Assembly: GCA_022784805.1 (NCBI GenBank)
Contig: JALFYG010000154.1
Span: 1 to 26,547 of the forward strand
From: Spirochaetales bacterium
GTDB taxonomy: Bacteria > Spirochaetota > Spirochaetia > Sphaerochaetales > Sphaerochaetaceae
Reading direction: 5' to 3'
DNA: 26,547 nt
The notes under the pieces: generated by a model
Databases searched by the model: none
What the model was told of the DNA's origin: nothing
Seen by the model: the letters and a program-made list of their open reading frames with translations, nothing else
In this document: positions 7,186 to 14,415 of the stretch, piece after piece
Position numbering within the stretch: position 1 is the first letter of the stretch
How the letters are laid out: every line of letters begins with the position of its first letter
Program-made: the position numbers and the translations under genes

Positions 7186-8082
7186 ATGAAGAGTGCTACA
7201 GTATCTGTAATAGGAAGACCCAGCAGCGGCAAGTCCACATTAGTAAACACAATCTGTGAGATGAAAGTCTCCATAACATCCCCAACCCCTCAGACAACTA
7301 GAAACAAGATCAGAGGTATATACACTGACCAAAGAGGACAACTTGTCTTCACAGATACACCCGGGTATCACCTGTCAGACAAGGAGATAAACAAAAGGAT
7401 GCAAGATGTAACCGTGTCTGCTCTGAAAGATAGTGACATGATCCTTTATGTGGTGGATGGAAAGAGAAAGGGCGGCAAGGAAGAAGTGGCTATCTGCGAG
7501 ATGATCAAGAAAGCCAAGGTTCCCACAGTCGTAGCCATCAATAAGACAGACATCCTTACAAAGGAAGAGATGGAAGAAAGCAAAGAGTTTATCTCATCCC
7601 ACTTCCCTTCAATGCCTGTTCTATTTATCTCGGCAAAGAATGATGAAGGAGTGGACGAGGTTCTTATTGAGCTCTTCAAGAGGGCAAAGGAAGGCGAACT
7701 CCTTTACGATGAGAATCAATACACAGACCAAGATCTTGAGTTCAGAATCAGCGAGATAATCAGGGAGAAGACCATCGCCACCCTCTCAGATGAGTTACCA
7801 CATGTAATCTTTGTAGATGTAAGCGACTTGGAGTGGAACGAAGAGACCAATACAGTCTGGATCAGAGCCTTCATCAACGTAGAGCGTGATGGTCAGAAAG
7901 GCTTTATCGTAGGAAAAGGCGGTAGTGGCATAAAGAGAATAGGAACTGAAGCAAGAAAGGAAATAAAGCGCATCTTCCCTGGAGCCACAGTAAGGCTGGA
8001 CCTGCAGGTAAAGACAGCTGAAAAGTGGAGGCAGAACTCCATTGTCTTGGACAAGGTTTTCAAGAACGACAAGAAGAGATGA
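7186..8082 (+). CDS. era: GTPase Era
   Basis: Era binds the 3' end of 16S rRNA and assists 30S maturation. The 298-residue protein has the P-loop GRPSSGKS (10-17), the switch region TPQTTRNKIRG, the G3 motif DTPGYH, and NKTD (G4). The KH RNA-binding domain at the C-terminus has the GKGGSGIKRIG loop. The length is standard (about 300). The start is the ATG at 7186 (MKSATVSVIG); ATG 7177 overlaps the TATAAT box and would add MIT only. No Shine-Dalgarno lies at useful spacing for either, consistent with leaderless translation from the TATAAT at 7173-7178. It converges on ktrA, sharing a hairpin terminator at 8087-8102. Confidence 0.95.
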   Translation: MKSATVSVIGRPSSGKSTLVNTICEMKVSITSPTPQTTRNKIRGIYTDQRGQLVFTDTPGYHLSDKEINKRMQDVTVSALKDSDMILYVVDGKRKGGKEEVAICEMIKKAKVPTVVAINKTDILTKEEMEESKEFISSHFPSMPVLFISAKNDEGVDEVLIELFKRAKEGELLYDENQYTDQDLEFRISEIIREKTIATLSDELPHVIFVDVSDLEWNEETNTVWIRAFINVERDGQKGFIVGKGGSGIKRIGTEARKEIKRIFPGATVRLDLQVKTAEKWRQNSIVLDKVFKNDKKR

Positions 8083-8086
8083 AAAT

Positions 8087-8102
8087 AGGCGCCGAAGCGC
8101 CT
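8087..8102. terminator. Bidirectional hairpin between era and ktrA
   Basis: AGGCGC-CGAA-GCGCCT is a perfect 6-bp stem. Read on the minus strand the loop is a C(TTCG)G tetraloop, an exceptionally stable fold, followed by ATTTTC. It lies 5 nt past the era stop and 4 nt past the ktrA stop. Confidence 0.65.
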
Positions 8103-8105
8103 CTT

Positions 8106-8756
8106 TCATATCTTAAAGCATTTGTGCACGCTTTCTATTGCCCCTAGGACCATTATGGTCATGGATTCCGTAAGGACAGTATCAGGAGATATGGAGATAC
8201 TCATCTTACCTGAATTATCTTTGTATCCCATGATGTTGATATTGTATTTCTTTCTTACATCTACCTGCTGGACAGTCTTTCCAACCCATTCTTTTGGTGT
8301 AGACACCTCAAAGATTCCATGTTTCTCATCCAATTCAATGTAATCCAGGATGTGGTCGGAGGTAAATCTGATGGCAAGCCAAGATGCCAGCTGTTTCTCT
8401 GGGTACACAACTTCGTCAGCTCCATTACGAAGCAAGAACTTCTCCTGAATATCCCTGCTTGCCCTGGAGACAACCTTCTTTGCGCCGTTTTCCTTTAAAA
8501 GGGACGTGACTTCCAAAGAACTCTGGAAATCATCACCGATGGCCACGATACAGACATCGAAGTCTCTTACTCCCAGTGAAGAGATAAAAGCCGGATTGGT
8601 ACAGTCACCAATCTGAGCGCTGGTGACATATGGCAACACCTGCTCAACCCTCTCTTCATCGCTGTCTATAGCAAGAGTCTGGTGCTTTAATTCCGCTAGT
8701 TTCATGGCAATATGTCTGCCGAATCTTCCTAATCCAATTAAAAGAACACTCTTCAT
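8106..8756 (-). CDS. ktrA: Potassium uptake regulatory subunit KtrA/TrkA-type (RCK)
   Basis: Cytoplasmic gating ring subunit for a Ktr/Trk potassium channel. The 216-residue length, with one RCK_N and one RCK_C domain, matches KtrA rather than the double-length TrkA. The Rossmann nucleotide site GLGRFG (8-13) and the AIDSDE acidic end of strand 2 bind NAD or ATP/ADP, and IGD and AIGDDF are the usual later loops. The C-terminal RCK_C domain carries the GKTVQQVDVRKKY segment. The ATG at 8756 has AAGGAG at 7-nt spacing. It starts 11 nt after ktrB, so the two form an operon encoding channel and regulator. Confidence 0.9.
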   Translation of the reverse strand: MKSVLLIGLGRFGRHIAMKLAELKHQTLAIDSDEERVEQVLPYVTSAQIGDCTNPAFISSLGVRDFDVCIVAIGDDFQSSLEVTSLLKENGAKKVVSRASRDIQEKFLLRNGADEVVYPEKQLASWLAIRFTSDHILDYIELDEKHGIFEVSTPKEWVGKTVQQVDVRKKYNINIMGYKDNSGKMSISISPDTVLTESMTIMVLGAIESVHKCFKI

Positions 8757-8767
8757 TTCATTTCTCC

Positions 8768-10111
8768 TTAGCCAACAGTTATTCTTTCCTGTGGCAGTTT
8801 GGCCATTGTTCCCCTCCTGGATACAGTGGCATATATAAGTGTAAGGCCACCTACACGACCTACAAACATCAAAATAATCAAAATACTCTTGGAAACTATA
8901 GATAAAGTAGGAGTTATGCCCAATGAAAGACCGACTGTGGCGATGGCAGAGGAAGTCTCAAAGAAACATGACAAGAAAGGCAGAGACTCAATGGCACTGA
9001 TAGACAGCGCCCCGCCAAAGGACAAAAAGAGATAGAGGAAGAAGATAGCTCCTGCAGCCTTCACAGCCTCATCCATTACTCTCCTGCCAAAACACTCTGC
9101 GTCCCCGTTTCTTCTGAATACAGCAAAGGCAGAGAGTACAAGGACAGCCAAAGTGGTGGTCTTCATACCTCCGGCAGTGGATCCTGGAGAACCACCAACC
9201 AGCATCAAAAGAATAGTCATGGCTTCTCCTGACTCTGACATTGCACTATAGTCAGCGGTATTAAAGCCAGCTGTTCTTGGTGTGACACTCTGGAAGAGGG
9301 ACATCAATATCCTATCCTTCATAGGTAGTTCATCAAACTCATGGAAGAACAAGAATAAGAATGGGAAAAGAATAAGAACGAAAGTGACAGTGAAAATAAT
9401 CTTGGACTGTACCCTATATCTTCTTAAGTGTATGCCATTGGTTCTGATGTCATCCCAAGTAAGGAAGCCTATGCCTCCCACTATAATCAAAATGACGATA
9501 GTTATATTGACCAGAGCATTTGTACTGTAGGATGTAAGGGAAGAATATTCACCTCTGACTCCCATCAGATCAAAACCTGCGTTACAGAAGGCTGATATGG
9601 AGTGGAAAACAGAGTACCAGATACCCTTTCCTACTCCAAAGTCTTTAATAAACACAGGAGAAAGGAATATGGCCCCCAAGAGCTCAATCGAGAAGGAGAG
9701 AATGAGAATGAAATTAGTAAGTCTCAATACTCCTCCCATCTTGTGGGCCGAGAGAGCCTCCTGCATTGTATTTCTGGCAAAGAGACCTATTTTACGTCCC
9801 GAGATAATTGCCAAGAAGCCTGCCATTGTAACAACACCCAAGCCTCCTATCTGGATAAGGACAAGAATCACTATCTGCCCGAACATTGACCAATGGGTGG
9901 CGGTATCTTTGACCACAAGCCCTGTAACACAAACAGCTGAAGTTGATGTAAAGAGGGCATCGAAGAAAGAAGTGGTCTCACCATCCTTAGTGGCGACAGG
10001 AAGGAAAAGTAAGAGTGCTCCTATAAGGATGGCAGCCATAAACCCGAAGACAATGGTTTGAAAGGGAGTAAAATGAAGTCTTGGTTTGATGTTTTGCTTT
10101 ATATTCTGCAT
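8768..10111 (-). CDS. ktrB: Potassium channel subunit KtrB/TrkH-type
   Basis: Integral membrane potassium translocator, 447 residues, the usual KtrB size. The four pore repeats show the selectivity-filter glycines: TSAVCVTGLVV, SAFCNAGFDLMG, TPRTAGFNTADY and SSAIATVGLSLG. Many hydrophobic segments give the expected M1-P-M2 repeats. It is followed at once by ktrA. The ATG at 10111 has no Shine-Dalgarno and only TTTAAT ending 2 nt upstream, so the exact start and promoter are unclear. A terminator hairpin separates it from lysS upstream, so it should have its own promoter. Confidence 0.9.
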   Translation of the reverse strand: MQNIKQNIKPRLHFTPFQTIVFGFMAAILIGALLLFLPVATKDGETTSFFDALFTSTSAVCVTGLVVKDTATHWSMFGQIVILVLIQIGGLGVVTMAGFLAIISGRKIGLFARNTMQEALSAHKMGGVLRLTNFILILSFSIELLGAIFLSPVFIKDFGVGKGIWYSVFHSISAFCNAGFDLMGVRGEYSSLTSYSTNALVNITIVILIIVGGIGFLTWDDIRTNGIHLRRYRVQSKIIFTVTFVLILFPFLFLFFHEFDELPMKDRILMSLFQSVTPRTAGFNTADYSAMSESGEAMTILLMLVGGSPGSTAGGMKTTTLAVLVLSAFAVFRRNGDAECFGRRVMDEAVKAAGAIFFLYLFLSFGGALSISAIESLPFLSCFFETSSAIATVGLSLGITPTLSIVSKSILIILMFVGRVGGLTLIYATVSRRGTMAKLPQERITVG

Positions 10112-10129
10112 TTATTAAAAAGAAACAAA

Positions 10130-10147
10130 GGAGGAGAAATCTCCTCC
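10130..10147. terminator. Terminator between lysS and ktrB
   Basis: GGAGGAG-AAAT-CTCCTCC is a perfect 7-bp hairpin. On the minus strand, the direction of lysS, it is preceded by an A-run and followed by TTTGTTTCTTTTT. On the plus strand it is followed by CTTTTTC. Confidence 0.75.
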
Positions 10148-10154
10148 CTTTTTC

Positions 10155-11741
10155 TTAGTACCTCTTAAGAATTGGAAGGATGGTTTCACTTCCACAAGCC
10201 TTCAAGAAACCTGCCAGTTTCGGGCCCTTTTCTTTATTAATCAAGACAGTATAGATAAGGCGGAAGAAATCAGCATTCTCCAAGCCATTGTCCTGAGCTG
10301 CCTGATAGATATAGTTAGAGAATTCCTTCTCTCCCATTTCATCCAAATACTTTTCAACGAAATCTGCAAATTCCCTGATAGCTTTGAGTTCTGTTTCAGT
10401 TGCAGCATACTTTTCATCTTCTTCTGTCTGAAGTGAGAACTTAAACTCTTCCGGAGCATAATCCCTGAGCCAGTTCTTTGCACATTCGATTCTGACTCTA
10501 AGTCTTTCCTTCTGGCTCTCTGTTGCATCTGAAAGTCTTGAGAGAACCTTTTCTGTATCTCCACCATAAATCTGTACATAGTTACAGAGATGACGGAAAG
10601 GAATCTGATAGCCAGCCTCTGTAGGAATCTTGGATCCATCAACCTGGCTGAGCTCGTAGATTCTCTTCTCCTTCTCTTTTCTCTGTTCCTTTACAGGGAG
10701 GATGCCGAAGTAGATTCTTTCGCAGTTATCGTAGTCTTCATAGATCTTCAAGACATCGAGGTCGAATGAAATGGCAAACTCACTCTGAGGCTTTGTTCCG
10801 ACAAAAAGGTATCTGACGATCTCAGGAGGATAGATTGCAAGAACATCATAGAGGTCTGCAACTTCACCGCCGGAGGATGAAATCTTTCCACCCATTCCCT
10901 TCAGTCTGACAAAGTCATAGCGCATTGTTACAGGAGCTTCACCACCAAAGACCTTTACTACATTCTTTGCTGTGTCATAGCTTCCACCCTCTGTAAGATG
11001 GTCCTTTCCACCTGGCTCGAAGTCTACGCCTTCCTTAACCCATCTCATTGGCCAGTCAACACGCCATGGAAGCTTTGTGTAAGGAGTTGAACGGATATCG
11101 ATGGTCTCAGTCTTATCAAGCTCATCATCGTGGTATGTGATGCCCCACTCTCCATCCCAGCCAAGGACTGTAGTGTTGTCTCTGTCTGTGAAAGAAGAGA
11201 AGACAGATACAGGCCACCAATTCTCAGGTAGTGGTTCTGTCCTATACTGGTTGAGGGCCTCTCTGATCTCGTCCCTGTGCTCGAGTGCTGTCCTGATATC
11301 TGCAGCATAAACGTTAGTTCTATATCTTTCTGCCTGATAAAGATACTCAGGGAACACACCTACAGTAGGAAGAATCTTCTCCACATCGACCTCATTTCCC
11401 CTTGCATAGTTCTCTGCTCTCTCTTTTGTATCAGGAACAAGAGTAATAGGCTTTCTGAGATAAGTTTCCAAAAGTTCCTTATTAGGCATATTCTTTGGAA
11501 CCTTTCTGAATACATCATAGTCATCCCAGGAGTAGATGAACCTAACATTCTTTCCCCTCTCCCTGAGACATCTCACAATAAGTTCGACTGTGATGATTTC
11601 TCTGAAGTTACCGATATGGACAGTACCAGATGGTGTAATGCCGCTGGCACAGGTATACAAATCCTTTTCACCCTTCTCACGGATGATCTTATCAGCCATT
11701 ATATCCGCCCAATGGGCATTCTGATTCATTTTTTCGCTCAT
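10155..11741 (-). CDS. lysS: Class I lysyl-tRNA synthetase
   Basis: Charges tRNA-Lys with lysine. This is the archaeal-type class I enzyme, unrelated to the class II LysRS of most bacteria and known from spirochaetes, archaea and some alphaproteobacteria. The 528-residue protein has the HIGH-like motif HIGN at 42-45 (SGTVHIGNFRE) and the KMSKS-like motif KISSS at 286-290. FIYSWDDYDVFRKVP and GKDHLTEGGSYD are characteristic of the class I family. The start ATG at 11741 has no Shine-Dalgarno. A CATAAT (11754-11749) ends 7 nt before it and TTGAAC (11778-11773) lies 18 nt upstream, so the mRNA may be leaderless. It is divergent from the RlpA-like gene. Confidence 0.95.
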   Translation of the reverse strand: MSEKMNQNAHWADIMADKIIREKGEKDLYTCASGITPSGTVHIGNFREIITVELIVRCLRERGKNVRFIYSWDDYDVFRKVPKNMPNKELLETYLRKPITLVPDTKERAENYARGNEVDVEKILPTVGVFPEYLYQAERYRTNVYAADIRTALEHRDEIREALNQYRTEPLPENWWPVSVFSSFTDRDNTTVLGWDGEWGITYHDDELDKTETIDIRSTPYTKLPWRVDWPMRWVKEGVDFEPGGKDHLTEGGSYDTAKNVVKVFGGEAPVTMRYDFVRLKGMGGKISSSGGEVADLYDVLAIYPPEIVRYLFVGTKPQSEFAISFDLDVLKIYEDYDNCERIYFGILPVKEQRKEKEKRIYELSQVDGSKIPTEAGYQIPFRHLCNYVQIYGGDTEKVLSRLSDATESQKERLRVRIECAKNWLRDYAPEEFKFSLQTEEDEKYAATETELKAIREFADFVEKYLDEMGEKEFSNYIYQAAQDNGLENADFFRLIYTVLINKEKGPKLAGFLKACGSETILPILKRY

Positions 11742-11748
11742 AACAAAT

Positions 11749-11823
11749 ATTATGTCAGAGTAAAGCCCCTTTGTTCAACTCTCACGCTCCAATGTGGATT
11801 TTTCCCTCTCTCCAAAATATAAT
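11749..11823. promoter_or_regulatory. Divergent promoters for lysS and the RlpA-like gene
   Basis: Minus strand: TTGAAC (11778-11773), 18-nt spacer, CATAAT (11754-11749), then 7 nt to the lysS ATG. Plus strand: TGGATT (11795-11800), 17-nt spacer, TATAAT (11818-11823), then 6 nt (GGGGGT) to the ATG at 11830. Both would place the start point at or beside the ATG. Confidence 0.5.
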
Positions 11824-11829
11824 GGGGGT

Positions 11830-12420
11830 ATGAAGAGACTTATCACTGCATTTTTGCTTTTATCAATAGTTCTTACTTCTCTTTTTTCTGAGACCGCTTT
11901 CTGGGTGGGATTTGATCCCAAGGACAAAGAGTGGGACAATTCAAAGTTCCTCTCTTTTACAAACCTCTACGAAGAAGGCTCAGAGCTCATAGTATCCAAT
12001 GAAGAGGGAAAATCCATAATCACCACTGTCTATGGAGAATGCCCTGAAACAAATGAAGGCAGGACCATTGCCTTGACAGAGGCAGTCCTGGAAGAGTTGG
12101 GATTATGGGGAAATGGCGTGAGCCAAGTCGAAGTAAGACTAAGAAAGGGAGCAGTGGAAGAGGACTCCGAGATAATCGAAGAGAATACAGGCTGGTATAC
12201 TTTCATCCTTGAGGGAGTAGAAAGAGACAAGGCCTATGACAAGTACAGAGTCCTTGTCAGAAAGGGATTCAAGCCTGAAACAAGACTTGAGGATGATCTC
12301 ATCTATTTCTCTCTTCCATATATTGTGGAGTATGAGAGGGAAGAAAAGAGAAATCTCCTCTCATCCCTGGGGCTCGAGATAAAAGAGGAGATCGTATCAA
12401 AGAATCCTTACATCAATTAG
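11830..12420 (+). CDS. Secreted RlpA-like (double-psi beta-barrel) protein
   Basis: A 196-residue protein with a Sec signal peptide (MKRLITAFLLLSIVLTSLFS). The segment EGSELIVSNEEGKSIITTV, then GRTIALTEAVLEELGLWGNGVSQVEVRL, follows the RlpA double-psi-barrel pattern (GTxVxVTNxxNGKSVxV, RxIDLSxAAAxxLGxxxxGxAxVxV). RlpA proteins are septal lytic transglycosylases. Here the first strand lacks the usual ASWYG and the catalytic RINDRGPF is replaced by TVYGECPE, so activity is doubtful and it may be a binding derivative. The start is the ATG at 11830 right after a TATAAT box; the G-run before it is too close to serve as a ribosome binding site. Its stop overlaps the stop of the convergent barrel gene by 3 nt. 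Confidence 0.6.
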   Translation: MKRLITAFLLLSIVLTSLFSETAFWVGFDPKDKEWDNSKFLSFTNLYEEGSELIVSNEEGKSIITTVYGECPETNEGRTIALTEAVLEELGLWGNGVSQVEVRLRKGAVEEDSEIIEENTGWYTFILEGVERDKAYDKYRVLVRKGFKPETRLEDDLIYFSLPYIVEYEREEKRNLLSSLGLEIKEEIVSKNPYIN

Positions 12421-13586
12421 AAATCTAGGAAGAATGTAAAGTTCGTAGTAATCTTTCCTGGCTGTGTATACTTCTCTTTGTCAACCAAGAGATAGTTGAT
12501 TTCGTATCCCAAGTCAATGAAGTCGAAGAATGACATCTCCACCTGTACACCCACGGAAGCAAGGAAATTCTTCTCCACTCTGTCAGTATTGAGGACTCTT
12601 CCCCATCCATAACCACAGTCCACAAAGAGGTTGATTCTAGGAGCAAGCTTCTCCAACCCCAGTCCTGGTCCTGTAATTCTCAAATCCAAGTTATTAACTG
12701 CAGTAAACTCTGTGTTGTAGGTATAAGTATTGAAACCCCTTACCTTTCTACCAAGAGATACCGGTCCCTGGATGAAGGAAGGAACACTCTCTCCTCCTGT
12801 CCAGCTGGCATTCATTCTGTCAATGAGTATGAATGAGACTAATGATTCTCCATTCTGGTTAGTAAGGTTATAGAGTGTCTTTGCGCCTACACCATTGACG
12901 TTGAATGAAATATAGTCTGCAAAGCCATCGGCAAAGGTGTTGATTGCCTTAGGACCATACTTCATATCGATTCTTGCCCAGAATCCATCGTTGGTGTGGA
13001 GGGTGTCTTTCACAAGATCAAGCTTTAAGTTTGCCTGTATTTCGGTTCCCAAGAATGCCTTGCCGCCTCCAGCAAGTTCAGGATAAATCTTTCCGTCGTA
13101 ATCAGAGTTGATTATGCCATCCATAGTTCCTTTGATATCGAATGGTCCGAACTCAGATCCGGAGTAGTATCTCTCATACTTAAGGTTGACTCCTGTGGTC
13201 AAGAGAAGAAGATCCTTACCAGAGACCGGGCTTACACCAAAGCCTTGTCTGAATCTAAATGTAAGGTCATTGGTCCAGACGTTATATCTGAGAGCTGAAT
13301 CCTTGTCCCAGGCTCCTCCGTCATAGTTGTTTTCACCACTATCTTTATCCTGCCACAATAGGCGCTGCAAATAGCCTTCACCAATTAGGACTTGGACATC
13401 TGTTGTGTTGTTTTCAATTATTTCAGGAAGTTTTACACCAACTCCCATATATGCATAGGAAGGGAAGAAACCCATAAGGATATCAGGATGCTGGCCAATA
13501 TCGCCGAAGGCATAGTAGATATTGCCTGCAATAGCTCCTGATACGATAAATACAAAAACCAAAAGAATACAAAGAATCTTTTTCAC
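12417..13586 (-). CDS. Omp85-like outer-membrane barrel protein without POTRA domains
   Basis: The start is a GTG at 13586, not the ATG at 13604: TGGAGG lies 6 nt before the GTG, and the protein then opens with a clean signal peptide, MKKILCILLVFVFIVSGAIA. The 389-residue protein is beta-rich and ends in FTFFLDF, a BAM-type C-terminal signal. KVRGF in SLGRKVRGFNTYTYNTEF matches the (V/I)RG(F/Y) loop-6 motif of Omp85 proteins. The following strands (NNLDLRI, APRINLFVDCGYGWG, VEMSFFDFIDLGYEI) fit the last barrel strands of BamA/Omp85. There is no room for POTRA repeats, so it would belong to the barrel-only Omp85-like group; function unknown. A promoter TTTTCA-17-TATAGT (13652-13624) precedes it. 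Confidence 0.65.
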   Translation of the reverse strand: MKKILCILLVFVFIVSGAIAGNIYYAFGDIGQHPDILMGFFPSYAYMGVGVKLPEIIENNTTDVQVLIGEGYLQRLLWQDKDSGENNYDGGAWDKDSALRYNVWTNDLTFRFRQGFGVSPVSGKDLLLLTTGVNLKYERYYSGSEFGPFDIKGTMDGIINSDYDGKIYPELAGGGKAFLGTEIQANLKLDLVKDTLHTNDGFWARIDMKYGPKAINTFADGFADYISFNVNGVGAKTLYNLTNQNGESLVSFILIDRMNASWTGGESVPSFIQGPVSLGRKVRGFNTYTYNTEFTAVNNLDLRITGPGLGLEKLAPRINLFVDCGYGWGRVLNTDRVEKNFLASVGVQVEMSFFDFIDLGYEINYLLVDKEKYTQPGKITTNFTFFLDF

Positions 13587-13623
13587 AAAATTCCTCCAGA
13601 ACATTTTGTTCGTTATACCTCTG

Positions 13624-13652
13624 ACTATACCACCTGAGGCCTCTATTGAAAA
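13624..13652 (-). promoter_or_regulatory. Promoter of the Omp85-like barrel gene
   Basis: Minus strand: -35 TTTTCA (13652-13647), 17-nt spacer, -10 TATAGT (13629-13624). The -35 lies immediately after the T-run of the VOC gene terminator, so the two signals abut. A second -10-like TATAAC follows a few bases downstream. Confidence 0.45.
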
Positions 13653-13654
13653 TC

Positions 13655-13687
13655 AAAAAACGCCAGAAAGCCCTATACTTCCTGACG
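13655..13687 (-). terminator. Terminator of the VOC-family gene
   Basis: On the minus strand CGTCAGGAAG (13687-13678) pairs with CTTTCTGGCG (13670-13661) with two G-T wobbles and a 7-nt loop, followed by six Ts (13660-13655). Confidence 0.75.
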
Positions 13688-13721
13688 CTCTCTAGTCTTT
13701 TAAATAGGAAAAGCACCTATA

Positions 13722-14132
13722 TCACAAGTCCTTTTCCCCAAACTTCTTATTCCATGAACCAATCTCAATTATGTTTCCTTCAGGGTCTGCAATAAAACAT
13801 GTTCTCTGTCCCCAAGGCTCGGTGGTAGGTTCCAGGATGGATGTAGCCCCATTATCCAAAGCATGTTTATATTCTTTGTCCACTTCCTCAAAAGTATCCA
13901 CATACAATGCCATTTCACTGTGGGCACTGACTCCCTTAAGGTACTCGAATCTCTTTCCCGTCAGTTTCTCGAAGTCCTTTCTTCCATATAAAAGAAAGAG
14001 AGTGCCGTCTTTTAATAGATAGACATTATCGGCATCCTCGCTCTCTTTGATCTCAAAGCCCAAGACATCCCTGTAGAACCTGATCATACGGCCCATGTCT
14101 TCAACAAATAGTCCATAACCATCAAGATGCAT
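13722..14132 (-). CDS. VOC-family (glyoxalase/bleomycin-resistance fold) protein
   Basis: A 136-residue two-module betaalphabetabetabeta protein. RMIRFYRDVLGFEI (from about residue 14) is the classic first VOC helix and strand. The second module ends with the typical metal-site segment FIADPEGNIIEIGSW, with its glutamate. EMALYVDTFEEVDKEYKHALDNGA and WGQRTCFIADPEG resemble lactoylglutathione lyase-like enzymes, but the substrate cannot be told; dioxygenases and antibiotic-binding proteins share the fold. The start is the ATG at 14132 with GGAGGAG 6 nt upstream; ATGs further upstream lack this. TATAAT lies about 20 nt before the ATG, giving a short leader. Confidence 0.8.
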   Translation of the reverse strand: MHLDGYGLFVEDMGRMIRFYRDVLGFEIKESEDADNVYLLKDGTLFLLYGRKDFEKLTGKRFEYLKGVSAHSEMALYVDTFEEVDKEYKHALDNGATSILEPTTEPWGQRTCFIADPEGNIIEIGSWNKKFGEKDL

Positions 14133-14214
14133 TTTCTTCTCCTCCAAAAAGATTATAACCACCATTCAGGAGAAGAATAGTAAATTAAGTGAGAGAAATA
14201 GTTTTTCCCACCTG

Positions 14215-14244
14215 TTGAAAGAAATATAGGTTTTGTGTTAGATT
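14215..14244 (+). promoter_or_regulatory. Promoter of the tRNA-Met gene
   Basis: TTGAAA (14215-14220), 18-nt spacer, TAGATT (14239-14244), 12 nt before the tRNA. The -35 is 5/6 to consensus and the -10 4/6. Confidence 0.5.
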
Positions 14245-14255
14245 GTCTTAGCTTT

Positions 14256-14328
14256 CCCCCTCTAGCTCAGTGGTTAGAGCAGAAGACTCATAATCTTTTG
14301 GTCGTTGGTTCAAGTCCATCGGGGGGGA
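14256..14328 (+). tRNA. tRNA-Met (CAT), elongator type
   Basis: The cloverleaf can be drawn: acceptor CCCCCTC (14256-14262) with GGGGGGG (14321-14327), discriminator A at 14328, D arm GCTCAGTGGTTAGAGC, and anticodon arm GAAGA-CTCATAA-TCTTT with anticodon CAT. The T arm is GTTGG-TTCAAGT-CCATC, with one T-T mismatch. The acceptor begins with a C-G pair, not the C-A mismatch of bacterial initiators, and the body (GGTTAGAGCA, GACTCATAATC) resembles elongator tRNA-Met. A CAT tRNA-Ile2 cannot be fully excluded. CCA is not encoded. Confidence 0.9.
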
Positions 14329-14332
14329 TGAA

Positions 14333-14364
14333 GGTCCCTGATATCTGTCGGGGACCATTTTTTT
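14333..14364 (+). terminator. Terminator of tRNA-Met
   Basis: GGTCCC (14333-14338) pairs with GGGACC (14351-14356), followed by A and a run of seven Ts. Confidence 0.8.
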
Positions 14365-14393
14365 GTTTCTCTCAACTTTAAATGAAAGAAATG

Positions 14394-14410
14394 GCCCGGA
14401 AAATCCGGGC
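14394..14410 (-). terminator. Terminator at the end of the acid-sugar operon
   Basis: GCCCGGA-AAA-TCCGGGC is a perfect 7-bp hairpin 6 nt past the last gene of the operon. On the minus strand it is followed by CATTTCTTTCATTT, a T-rich but interrupted tail. Confidence 0.7.
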
Positions 14411-14415
14411 TCCAA

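Noticed and set aside
13587..13604. ATG at 13604 as start of the Omp85-like gene.
   Set aside because: The GGAGG lies inside that extension, 6 nt before a GTG, and the GTG start gives a normal signal peptide.
14256..14328. Initiator tRNA-fMet.
   Set aside because: The first acceptor pair is C-G rather than the C-A mismatch of bacterial initiators.
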